Origin: Bizionia argentinensis JUB59
Lineage (GTDB): Bacteria > Bacteroidota > Bacteroidia > Flavobacteriales > Flavobacteriaceae
NCBI RefSeq assembly: GCF_000224335.1
Contig: NZ_AFXZ01000002.1
Span: 248,001-312,000, forward strand
Direction: 5' to 3'
DNA: 64,000 nt
Each line of letters begins with the position of its first letter. The first letter of the stretch is position 1. The notes under the pieces are model-generated. The model ran no database searches and was not told the DNA's origin. It saw nothing but the letters and a program-made list of their open reading frames with translations. A program made the translations under genes and the position numbers. Below, piece after piece: positions 17,533 to 25,138 of the stretch.

Positions 17533-18782
17533 ACGTACTCATAAAATCCGCCACAATAATTGATTCCAAAAGCGATTTTCATAATCAGTCAGTCGATATT
17601 TTAATTGAAAAAGGAATTATTGCCAACATAGCTCCGACTATAAAAAACCCAAACGATTACAAAGAAATCACTTTAGATAATCTCCATGTTTCTCAAGGTT
17701 GGTTTGATAGTAGCGTAAGTTTTGGGGAACCAGGTTATGAGGAACGTGAAACCATTGCTAACGGACTTAAAACAGCTGCTTTTTCAGGTTTTACCGCTGT
17801 GATTTTAAACGCTAACTCCAATCCAGTTATTGATAGTTTTGCTGATATTTCGTTGGTAAAAGCAAAATCTCAAAACCATGCCGTTTCATTATACCCTATT
17901 GGCGCCTTAACAAAAGGTGGTTTAGGTGAAAACATGGCTGAATTGTTTGATATGAGTCAAGCTGGCGCAGTTGCTTTTTACGATTACCAGAAACCAATTG
18001 AAAACCCTAACCTCATGAAAATTGCTTTGCAATATGCAAGTAATTTTGAGGGTTTAATTATGGCTTTTCCGCAGGAATCACGAATTTCTAGATCTGGCGT
18101 TATGAACGAACATATATCTAGCACCCGATTAGGTTTGAAAGGAAATCCAGCTTTAGCCGAAGAATTACAAATAGCCCGCGATTTATTTCTGCTAGAATAT
18201 ACAGGTGGAAAACTACACATACCAACCATTTCAACAGAGAAATCGGTTAGCCTAATTCGCGAAGCCAAAAAGAAGAAGCTCAATGTAACCTGTAGCGTTG
18301 CCATTCATAATTTATACTTTACAGATGATGCACTTTCAACCTTCAACACAAACTTTAAGGTTTTACCGGCAATTAGAACAGAATCGGATGTTAATGAATT
18401 AATAAACGGACTTAAAGATGGCACGATCGATATGGTAACATCCGACCATAACCCGATTGATATTGAACATAAAAAAGTAGAATTTGATCATGCTAAATAT
18501 GGCACTATTGGATTAGAATCAGCTTTCGGTGCCTTGCAAACGTTATTCACCACCAAGAAAACGGTGGATATATTAACCAAAGGAAAGCAACGTTTTGGAA
18601 TAGAACCCAATACCATTTCCGTTGGCGAAAAAGCAAACTTGAGTTTATTTAATCCAAACGAAACGTATACATTTAACAAAACGCATATAACATCGACTTC
18701 TAAAAATGCTATTTTTGAAGGTTCTGAACTAAAAGGAAAAGTTTATGGTGTAATTGCAAACAATAAAGTTATATTGAAATAA
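17529..18782 (+). CDS. dihydroorotase-like protein (PyrC family), metal ligands lost
   Basis: A 417-residue amidohydrolase homologue closest to the multifunctional-complex type of dihydroorotase, which closes the pyrimidine ring. The HxH-LREPG metal and substrate motif has become SVSFGEPG: Ser62 and Ser64 replace both histidines and Gly66 replaces the substrate-binding arginine. The site equivalent to the HI-H of the third metal-binding segment reads KLHIPTIST. The late aspartate (TSDHNPID) remains. By analogy with the inactive PyrC-prime proteins that assemble with aspartate carbamoyltransferase, a structural role is possible; catalysis looks unlikely. The gene overlaps its neighbours on both sides (ATGA upstream, TAATG downstream). 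Confidence 0.85.
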   Translation: MNVLIKSATIIDSKSDFHNQSVDILIEKGIIANIAPTIKNPNDYKEITLDNLHVSQGWFDSSVSFGEPGYEERETIANGLKTAAFSGFTAVILNANSNPVIDSFADISLVKAKSQNHAVSLYPIGALTKGGLGENMAELFDMSQAGAVAFYDYQKPIENPNLMKIALQYASNFEGLIMAFPQESRISRSGVMNEHISSTRLGLKGNPALAEELQIARDLFLLEYTGGKLHIPTISTEKSVSLIREAKKKKLNVTCSVAIHNLYFTDDALSTFNTNFKVLPAIRTESDVNELINGLKDGTIDMVTSDHNPIDIEHKKVEFDHAKYGTIGLESAFGALQTLFTTKKTVDILTKGKQRFGIEPNTISVGEKANLSLFNPNETYTFNKTHITSTSKNAIFEGSELKGKVYGVIANNKVILK

Positions 18783-19114
18783 TGATGACAGAAGAAACCA
18801 TTCAAGATGGAAAAACAATGGCGTTAATTGCCTATTTCACTATTATCGGTAGTGTTATCGCTATTATTATGAATAGCGATAAAAAGAATCCATTTACGGC
18901 ATTTCATGCCAAGCAAGGACTCGGGTTAAACCTAACTTATATGATTGTAGGCTATTTTGTTAGCTCATTTGACAATTTTTCAATTTCAATAGGTTTTTGG
19001 ATAGCAATGGGCGTACTTTTCATGTATGGAATTTACTCCGCAATTACTACAACTTGCAAAGAAGTCCCGCTTTTAGGCCCACTTTATCAAAAATTATTTT
19101 CAACTATCGCATAA
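18782..19114 (+). CDS. small DUF4870/Tic20-like membrane protein
   Basis: A 110-residue protein with three hydrophobic segments (about 13-30, 50-66 and 70-90). The pattern TMALIAYFTIIGSVIA then NPFTAFHAKQGLGL is typical of DUF4870/Tic20-like small membrane proteins (the HxxQGL-type element). The start overlaps the stop of the dihydroorotase-like gene as TAATG. A second ATG follows at once, so the start may be one codon later. The gene after it begins two bases past its stop. Role unknown; operon membership is clear. Confidence 0.8.
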   Translation: MMTEETIQDGKTMALIAYFTIIGSVIAIIMNSDKKNPFTAFHAKQGLGLNLTYMIVGYFVSSFDNFSISIGFWIAMGVLFMYGIYSAITTTCKEVPLLGPLYQKLFSTIA

Positions 19115-19116
19115 CT

Positions 19117-19767
19117 ATGACTACACAAAACTTACATTATATAACGCGTCCTTCAACATTAAAAGAAAACGCACCATTACTTATTTTATGTCATGGATAT
19201 GGCAGTGATGAAAACGATTTGTTTTCTTTCGCTACCGAGCTCCCTGAAGAATTATTTATAATTTCACTTCGCGCACCGCAAGCTATGCAGCCCTACGGAA
19301 ATGCTTGGTACGCTATAAATTTTGATAATGAAAAAGGCAAATGGAGCGATGATGAACAAGCTAAAGATTCTCGCGACCAAATAGCGCAGTTTATAGATTA
19401 TGCTTGTAGTACGTATCCAGTAAATAGTAATAATGTAAACTTATTAGGGTTTAGTCAAGGCACGATTTTAAGCTATGCTGTAGCACTAACCTACCCGGAA
19501 AAAGTTAAGAATGTTATCGCTTTAAGTGGTTATATTAACCCGAATATTATTCCAGAGAATCCTTCGGAAAAAGATTATTCTAATTTAGATTTTTACTGCT
19601 CTCATGGAAGTGTGGATCAAGTTATTCCAGTGGATTGGGCTAGACAGGCGCCTAAATTTTTAGACAGCCTGAATATTAAAAACCAATATGCGGAATTCCC
19701 TGTTGGTCATGGTGTAGCGCCACAAAACTTTTATGATTTCAATAAGTGGTTAATTGAACGGATATAA
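19117..19767 (+). CDS. phospholipase/carboxylesterase-type alpha/beta hydrolase
   Basis: A 216-residue cytosolic hydrolase of the carboxylesterase/phospholipase (YpfH, Abhydrolase_2) type. It shows LLILCHGYGSDENDL (oxyanion, about 21-35), the nucleophile GFSQG (Ser113), an aspartate in GSVDQVIP near 163 and a histidine in FPVGHGV near 197. The frame stays open for 40 codons upstream, but those overlap the preceding gene; ATG 19117, two bases after that gene's stop, is the natural start. Its last 18 bases overlap the 3' end of the convergent hypothetical gene, so there is no room for a classical terminator. Confidence 0.87.
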   Translation: MTTQNLHYITRPSTLKENAPLLILCHGYGSDENDLFSFATELPEELFIISLRAPQAMQPYGNAWYAINFDNEKGKWSDDEQAKDSRDQIAQFIDYACSTYPVNSNNVNLLGFSQGTILSYAVALTYPEKVKNVIALSGYINPNIIPENPSEKDYSNLDFYCSHGSVDQVIPVDWARQAPKFLDSLNIKNQYAEFPVGHGVAPQNFYDFNKWLIERI

Positions 19768-20265
19768 GAAAGACTTTTCAACCTTAAAAGTTAATTTCTT
19801 GTCTTCACTTAATTCATAACTAAGAAACATTTCACCCCAATATTTTCCATCAGTAAAATTGGTTATAATCCATTTATGATTTAAAACACGAATTTGATCA
19901 ATCATCATTTTCCCTCCGTTTAGTGCTGGAAAAGGAATTAATGGGTGCTCATCCCCTTTTACTAAATTCAGTTCGTAAAGTTGGTCTTTTATAAATGGTA
20001 TTAACTCACTTACACTATAGCCTTTTTCTTCAAAATAGCTTAACGCCGATTCTGTGTTCATAACAGAAAATTCCGATAATTTTGAAATTTCATCACGCAT
20101 ATCAGAGATTGAATCGGTAAATTTTACGCCATCGCGTACCCTATGCGCTTCTTTCTTTACAATTTTCTCTTCGTAAGATTCTAAAATACGTTTTGAGTTT
20201 ACGTATTGAAATACTACTAAAAGCATGGAAAAAATAAACAGGTACATAAATATTCTACTCTTCAT
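19750..20265 (-). CDS. conserved hypothetical membrane-anchored protein
   Basis: A 171-residue protein with one N-terminal hydrophobic anchor (residues 4-20). A short charged helical stretch follows (about 25-60, rich in Lys/Glu), then a C-terminal beta-rich domain (IRVLNHKWIITNFTDGKYWGEM). I do not recognise a named family. It is translationally coupled to the metallo-hydrolase gene upstream (stop and start overlap at one base, TAATG), so the two are co-expressed. The domain probably lies in the periplasm. No active-site pattern is visible. Confidence 0.72.
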   Translation of the reverse strand: MKSRIFMYLFIFSMLLVVFQYVNSKRILESYEEKIVKKEAHRVRDGVKFTDSISDMRDEISKLSEFSVMNTESALSYFEEKGYSVSELIPFIKDQLYELNLVKGDEHPLIPFPALNGGKMMIDQIRVLNHKWIITNFTDGKYWGEMFLSYELSEDKKLTFKVEKSFLYPFN

Positions 20266-21026
20266 TATATGGTAATTTGTAAGTTATCGTAAGCTAAAAA
20301 AACGTTTTCTGGTAAGGTTTCTTGAACAACATCATGAAACCCTAGTAAATGGCTAATATGCGTTAAATAAGCACGTTTAGGCTTAACTATTGCAATAATT
20401 TCTAACGCTTGTTCTAAATTTAAATGTGATGGGTGTTCGCTTTCACGCAACGCATTAATAACTAAAACATCTAAGCCTTTTAATTTCTGTAATTCAACAT
20501 CTTTAATGGTTTTCATGTCTGTTAAATAGGCGAAGTTTTTAAAGCGATAACCAAAAACTTGAATGTTGTAATGCATGCCATCTATAGGTACTACATGAAT
20601 ATCAGCCAAAGGAAATGGTTCATTTTTAACTTCATGCTGCACCACACTTGGCGCACCTGGATATTTGTTTTCGGTTGTAAAAATATAATCAAAACGCCGC
20701 GACAATTCACCTAAAACACGTTTGTGCGCATAAACAGGAATTGGGCCTTGGTTAAAAAAGTAAGGTCGGATGTCATCCAATCCAGCCGTATGATCGGCAT
20801 GTTCGTGGGTAAAAATAACAGCATCTATTTTCGTGCAATTGGCACGCAACATTTGCTGTCTAAAATCAGGTCCGCAATCAATTACATACGTATATTGATC
20901 CCATTCTACAAGTACGGAAACACGCAGTCTTTTGTCCTTTGGGTTCGGGCTTAAACACACGGGATGCTTACTACCAATAACGGGAATTCCTTGCGATGTA
21001 CCTGTGCCTAAAAATGTAATTTTCAA
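20265..21026 (-). CDS. MBL-fold metallo-hydrolase (PhnP-like)
   Basis: A 254-residue metallo-beta-lactamase-fold phosphodiesterase-like protein. It starts LKITFLGTGTSQGIP, has the metal motif HEHADH at residues 74-79, and further ligands in DGMHY and YLTHISH. The spacing resembles PhnP/RNase Z-like cyclic phosphodiesterases rather than beta-lactamases. The frame extends upstream to a GTG at 21074, but a TATTTTTG promoter box (21044-21051) lies inside that extension and the family begins at KITFLGTG, so TTG 21026 is taken as start. It overlaps the next gene by one base. Substrate unknown. Confidence 0.87.
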   Translation of the reverse strand: MKITFLGTGTSQGIPVIGSKHPVCLSPNPKDKRLRVSVLVEWDQYTYVIDCGPDFRQQMLRANCTKIDAVIFTHEHADHTAGLDDIRPYFFNQGPIPVYAHKRVLGELSRRFDYIFTTENKYPGAPSVVQHEVKNEPFPLADIHVVPIDGMHYNIQVFGYRFKNFAYLTDMKTIKDVELQKLKGLDVLVINALRESEHPSHLNLEQALEIIAIVKPKRAYLTHISHLLGFHDVVQETLPENVFLAYDNLQITI

Positions 21027-21043
21027 TGGTATTAATTTTGAAA

Positions 21044-21051
21044 CAAAAATA
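21044..21051 (-). promoter_or_regulatory. TAnnTTTG -7 box for the MBL-fold gene
   Basis: TATTTTTG on the minus strand, 17 bases upstream of the TTG start at 21026. It rules out the longer GTG-initiated form. Confidence 0.55.
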
Positions 21052-21062
21052 AGGTTATTTTT

Positions 21063-21091
21063 TTGTTTGACCACCCGATTTGATACCTTTG
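21063..21091 (+). promoter_or_regulatory. -33/-7 promoter of the 485-aa conserved gene
   Basis: TTG at 21063-21065, an 18-base spacer, then TACCTTTG at 21084-21091. Both elements match the Bacteroidota consensus; ATG 21118 follows 26 bases later. Confidence 0.6.
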
Positions 21092-21117
21092 TTCATTAGA
21101 AATAATCGGAGTTTACA

Positions 21118-22575
21118 ATGGAAATTAGCTTAAAAGGTGATAAAGAGTTTGATGAAATTCCATCATTAAACACTAAAGCACTTCGTATTAATTTAAACGA
21201 AAATATTTACGGAACATTTTCCGAAATTGGTGCAGGACAAGAAACCGTTCGGCAGTTTTTTAGAGCTGGTGGCGCTTCTGGGACCATTGCTAAAGCTATG
21301 TCTGCTTACGATAAGGATTTTAGTGATGCTATTTACGGCATTGAAGCAGATGGCCGGTATGTTACGGAAACCCGTTTGTTAAAAATGCTAAACCATGAGA
21401 TTGATATCATGGAAAGACGTTTAACCAGAGATAAACACCCTAATAAATTATTCTTTTCTTATGCCAACACGGTAACAACAATTGACTTTGCAAAACAGTA
21501 TAAAGGTCACGGTTGGGTTGGATTACGCTATCAAATTGAAGCCGGTCAGCCTTATAATGAAATTTCTTTACACTTACGTTTTAAGGAAAATGATGCGCGT
21601 TTACAACAAGAAACGTTAGGTGTTTTAGGTACTAACCTTATTTACGGTGCTTTCTATAAATATAACCAACCAAAAAAATTACTACGCTATTTATACGATC
21701 ATTTAGATAAAGATCAATTAGAAATAGACACGATTAACTTTTCTGGACCTGCTTTTAAAGACGTTGATAACCGATTAATGAGTTTGCAATTGGTTAAGAA
21801 TGGTATGACAGATGCCGTTATGTTTGCGCCAGATGGTAATAACGTACTTCCGGCTCGTGTGCTTTATAAAAAGAACATTCTAGCTTTAAGAGGAAGTTTC
21901 CGTCCGGTTACTAAAGTGAATATAGATATGTTTGAGAAATCGCACGAAATGTTTCTTAAAGAAAATAAGGTTGATAAAAATAAAACCCAAGTAGTTTTTG
22001 AAATTACCTTATCTAATTTACGCGCAGAAGGCGAAATTGACGAACAAGATTTTATGGATCGTGCCAAACTGCTCTGTTCACTTGGGCATACCGTCTTAAT
22101 TTCGAATTTTCAGGAGTATTATAAGCTGGTGGAGTATTTATCACAATATACAAAAAGTCGTATGGGACTTGCCATGGGTGTTAATAATCTAGTAGATATT
22201 TTTGATGAGAAATATTACAGACATTTAAGTGGTGGTATTCTAGAGGCTTTTGGTAAATTATTCTTTAAAGATTTACGCGTGTACCTTTACCCGATGCATG
22301 ATGAGGATGGTGAGGTAATTACGAGTGAAAATTTAAAAGTTCATCCACGTATGAAAGAACTTTATAAGTTTTTTAAATACAATGGGAAAGTAGTTGACAT
22401 TACAGACTATGACAACACTATTTTAGACGTTTTTTCTAGAGATGTTCTTAAAAAAATAGCAGATGGCGATAATAGTTGGGAAACTATGTTACCAGAAGGC
22501 GTTTCTAAATTAATTAAAGAGAAAAGCTTATTTGGTTATGAAGCCGAAGAAATGATGCGTCCTAGAAATTTTTAA
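21118..22575 (+). CDS. conserved Bacteroidota protein of unknown function, 485 aa
   Basis: A 485-residue soluble protein with no signal peptide and no hydrophobic segment. It begins ISLKGDKEFDEIPSLNTKALRINLN and is well conserved in flavobacteria, where I recall it carrying unreliable labels (TonB receptor, nicotinate-nucleotide adenylyltransferase). Nothing here supports either: there is no barrel pattern and no HxGH nucleotidyltransferase motif. Notable stretches are GAGQETVRQFFRAGGASGTIAKAMS near the N-terminus and a glycine/histidine pattern KGHGWVGLRY near 135. It has its own well-formed promoter and is followed 13 bases later by a thioredoxin-fold lipoprotein. Confidence 0.8.
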   Translation: MEISLKGDKEFDEIPSLNTKALRINLNENIYGTFSEIGAGQETVRQFFRAGGASGTIAKAMSAYDKDFSDAIYGIEADGRYVTETRLLKMLNHEIDIMERRLTRDKHPNKLFFSYANTVTTIDFAKQYKGHGWVGLRYQIEAGQPYNEISLHLRFKENDARLQQETLGVLGTNLIYGAFYKYNQPKKLLRYLYDHLDKDQLEIDTINFSGPAFKDVDNRLMSLQLVKNGMTDAVMFAPDGNNVLPARVLYKKNILALRGSFRPVTKVNIDMFEKSHEMFLKENKVDKNKTQVVFEITLSNLRAEGEIDEQDFMDRAKLLCSLGHTVLISNFQEYYKLVEYLSQYTKSRMGLAMGVNNLVDIFDEKYYRHLSGGILEAFGKLFFKDLRVYLYPMHDEDGEVITSENLKVHPRMKELYKFFKYNGKVVDITDYDNTILDVFSRDVLKKIADGDNSWETMLPEGVSKLIKEKSLFGYEAEEMMRPRNF

Positions 22576-22588
22576 AAATTAAATTATC

Positions 22589-23170
22589 ATGAATTATAAA
22601 TTAGCATTTGTAGTACTGTTTTACTTTGTTTTAATACAATCTTGTAAAACCGCTGGCAATAAAGTCGTAAACACAGAAGAATCTGAAGCTGAATTTATTG
22701 AAACGGAAATAGCTGAATGTGCTAGCTGTGATTTAATAGGTGAAATTTCGAGAGCAGAATTAGTTAATAATTCAACTTTTAACCAATGGTTTTCCACTAA
22801 TTATGAAGCCTATCAATTTAATGCTCTAGCTATGGAGACTTTAAAAAGTGTATCGACAGAAAATATAAGCTTCAAAATAATATTGGGAACTTGGTGTAGT
22901 GATAGTCATCGTGATGTTCCAAGGTTTACGAAAATTTTGGATGCTATAAATATCCAAGAAAATGTTATAGAATATTACGCTCTAGATGTTAATAAACTAT
23001 CTCCAGAAGGTATAGAAAACACGTATAATATTATTCAAGTACCAACCTTTATAGTTTACAAAAACGGTGTGGAACTTAACCGAATTGTAGAGATGTCGGT
23101 TCGCACTTTAGAAGAGGACTTGGCTACTATTCTAACTACAAACGACTATAAAAATGTTTATGCAGATTAG
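22589..23170 (+). CDS. thioredoxin-fold lipoprotein with WCSDSH active-site variant
   Basis: A 193-residue lipoprotein (signal ending LIQSC, Cys19) with a short Cys-containing linker (ECASCD, near 43-48). The thioredoxin-fold domain shows FKIILGTWCSDSHRDVPRF near residues 95-115 and the cis-proline turn QVPTFIVYKNG. The usual WCxxC pair is replaced by WC-SDS-H, so only one active-site cysteine is present, which suggests a single-thiol or binding role. The CxxC in the linker could provide the partner thiols. It follows the 485-aa gene by 13 bases and may be cotranscribed. Confidence 0.8.
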   Translation: MNYKLAFVVLFYFVLIQSCKTAGNKVVNTEESEAEFIETEIAECASCDLIGEISRAELVNNSTFNQWFSTNYEAYQFNALAMETLKSVSTENISFKIILGTWCSDSHRDVPRFTKILDAINIQENVIEYYALDVNKLSPEGIENTYNIIQVPTFIVYKNGVELNRIVEMSVRTLEEDLATILTTNDYKNVYAD

Positions 23171-23249
23171 TAATAGCATTTAAATTTCTGTGTTTATTCT
23201 TTTTCTTTTATTTATCATAATGGCGCTTCTAAATTCTAATATTTTAGTC

Positions 23250-23951
23250 ATGAATAAAACACTTTATATTACAAGTATTGTATTATGTACTGTCATGTTT
23301 TTTAATTGTAAAGAAAAAAGAGAATCTGTTTCTAACCAAGTTCAGCCTGACATTGAAGTTAGTAAAGCGGTAGATACAAAGACTTTTAAACACATTTATG
23401 TAGAAATAGATAATAAGAAATACGACTTCAGTTATGATACAGATACTTTAGCTGTTTTTCTAACCACTAGCTACGGAAAAACTCACATATTTTTTGAATT
23501 CACCAAGGAAGTTACTTTCGTTCCAGATGCCAAAAATAATCGTCTTAATGCCTTTTATGGTACTGATTATAAAATGGATATTCGTAATATAAACTTTGAT
23601 GATAAAACCATTAGGTTTGATGAATATAAGGATGACATTTTACTTAAAGAGAACACAATTATAGTGTCAGAAAACATTACTAAATCTGATTTTTATGATA
23701 CCCTGGAGTCTGGTTTTCGGTTAAATGATGATATTATAAAGGAGAAGTTAAATAATAAATCATGTCCCGTATGCGTGGTAGTAATCACTATTTTTGCAAC
23801 AACTGTTGTTGGTGATTCCAGAGGAAGTAATAAAGAGCTTTGTGAACAACAAAATAAATTAGTGGCTGAAAACTGCGCCAACAAACCAGACTTTTGTTTG
23901 GTTAGTGAAGGGCCTTGCAAACTAAAATGTGTGCCTTGTTCTGAATTATAG
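23250..23951 (+). CDS. lipoprotein with cysteine-rich C-terminus
   Basis: A 233-residue lipoprotein, signal LYITSIVLCTVMFFNC, acylated Cys about position 20. I start it at ATG 23250 because the earlier in-frame start (23190) would put 20 extra hydrophobic residues before an already complete signal. The middle is beta-rich with many Asp/Tyr/Lys. From about residue 170 it becomes cysteine-rich: CPVC, LCEQQ, NCANKPDFC, EGPCKLKCVPC, eight cysteines in about 65 residues. This is compatible with several disulfides in the periplasm. Unrecognised family; the proximity of the thioredoxin-fold lipoprotein upstream may be meaningful. Confidence 0.65.
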   Translation: MNKTLYITSIVLCTVMFFNCKEKRESVSNQVQPDIEVSKAVDTKTFKHIYVEIDNKKYDFSYDTDTLAVFLTTSYGKTHIFFEFTKEVTFVPDAKNNRLNAFYGTDYKMDIRNINFDDKTIRFDEYKDDILLKENTIIVSENITKSDFYDTLESGFRLNDDIIKEKLNNKSCPVCVVVITIFATTVVGDSRGSNKELCEQQNKLVAENCANKPDFCLVSEGPCKLKCVPCSEL

Positions 23952-24415
23952 CTAAATAACATAGACAGTTTTTAAGCAAAAAACAACAGGTATGTAATTC
24001 TTTTATACGCTTTTTGGTATAAATAGGAATTTGAACAATCCTATCAAAATTCTCTAAAAAACCAACAAAATTAAAATCAGACATTTTGTCAAAGTGCTCA
24101 AACTAGGTCGTTTTACGGTAAAACCGTAACGGTATTTTCGTTTTTCGTTAAACGGTACATATTTGTCTAAAAAAACTTTCTTTTTTGTCATATATATGTA
24201 TACATTCGAATTATCAAATCATCTTTTGTTTATTTACAGTCTTCAAAATCATGTATTTAACATAAATACTAATCTAATGCAAGAGCTTTGTTTTTCTAAA
24301 AATTATACTATAGAAATATGACCGTGAATCTCTGTTTAGTATGCGATTACGTTGGATAATTTTACTAACAATTGGTTATTACTTTGTAGTTACCAGTTAT
24401 TTTATTTTTTACAAT
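23952..24415 (+). other. AT-rich spacer before the GLPGLI gene, with inverted repeat
   Basis: About 460 bases with no convincing gene. The one structured element is a perfect inverted repeat at 24113-24129 (TTACGGT, AAA, ACCGTAA), which is suited to a dimeric regulator. It is followed by further CGGTA/ACGGTA variants up to about 24160. I see no full TAnnTTTG box near the start at 24416. Confidence 0.45.
24113..24129. promoter_or_regulatory. possible operator, 7-bp inverted repeat
   Basis: TTACGGT-AAA-ACCGTAA, a perfect palindrome in a gene-free stretch about 290 bases upstream of the GLPGLI gene. It is too short and not T-flanked enough for a terminator. Confidence 0.3.
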
Positions 24416-25117
24416 ATGACAATTAACAACATTTACAAATTAATAGTACTATTACTTTTATTTAACTTTTCAGTTTATGGACAAACTGGGGAAATAACAT
24501 ATAAAATAACCCATCCAGAGGAGCATGATGATACAGATGATGAAATGAAACAAGTAAACAATGAAACAACGTTAATGAGTTTCTCATTGATATTTAATGA
24601 AAAAGGTTCTTTTTTTGAAAAGAAAAGAAATGTGCCTCAAAATAAATATTTGGCAACTATGGCAGCCATAATAACATTAAGTAAAAGCTCATATTTCCAA
24701 AATTTAGAATCTAAAAATATTTATTACAATTATAAAATAGGGAATAAAGAATATATTGTTGTGGATAGTACTAAAATGAATTCCTGGACGCTTTCCAATG
24801 AAACCAAAAATATTGAAGGATTTACATGTTATAAAGCATCTAAAAATGAGTTTAATGAAAGAAATCAAACTAATTATTTAAGAGAGGCTTGGTATGCTCC
24901 CGATATTCCAGTTCCATATGGCCCTGCCGGCTATGGTGGCTTGCCAGGATTAATTTTAGAAATTGAAATTAGAAAAGGTTTTGTCTATTACGTTTCTAAA
25001 ATCTCACTAAATGAGCAAGAAAACCTTGAACTTCCAAAATTAAAAGATGGTCCTGAAATTTCTCCAAGAGAAAAGGTTATACTAATGCGTAAAAACCGTA
25101 CAGAAACCGATGATTAA
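24416..25117 (+). CDS. GLPGLI family protein
   Basis: A 233-residue exported protein of the GLPGLI family, named for a motif visible here as YGGLPGLILEIE (about residues 185-196). The preceding REAWYAPDIPVPYGPAGY stretch is also typical. The signal peptide (IYKLIVLLLLFNFSVYGQ) is complete when translation starts at ATG 24416; the frame extends upstream to ATG 24341, which would prepend a second hydrophobic segment, so I prefer the shorter form. GLPGLI genes usually travel with a TonB-receptor-like barrel, and one follows here by 21 bases. Function is unknown in the family. Confidence 0.87.
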   Translation: MTINNIYKLIVLLLLFNFSVYGQTGEITYKITHPEEHDDTDDEMKQVNNETTLMSFSLIFNEKGSFFEKKRNVPQNKYLATMAAIITLSKSSYFQNLESKNIYYNYKIGNKEYIVVDSTKMNSWTLSNETKNIEGFTCYKASKNEFNERNQTNYLREAWYAPDIPVPYGPAGYGGLPGLILEIEIRKGFVYYVSKISLNEQENLELPKLKDGPEISPREKVILMRKNRTETDD

Positions 25118-25138
25118 TTAGACTTTAATTTATAGTTA

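Noticed and set aside
17984-18304. A 106-codon minus-strand ORF inside the dihydroorotase-like gene
   Set aside because: It overlaps a well-supported gene completely and shows no motif or start signal of its own.
18997-19116. 40 extra N-terminal residues for the carboxylesterase-type gene
   Set aside because: They lie wholly inside the preceding membrane-protein gene; ATG 19117 directly after that gene gives the normal family length.
21027-21074. Longer GTG-initiated form of the MBL-fold protein
   Set aside because: It contains the gene's own TATTTTTG box, and the extra 16 residues have no family counterpart.
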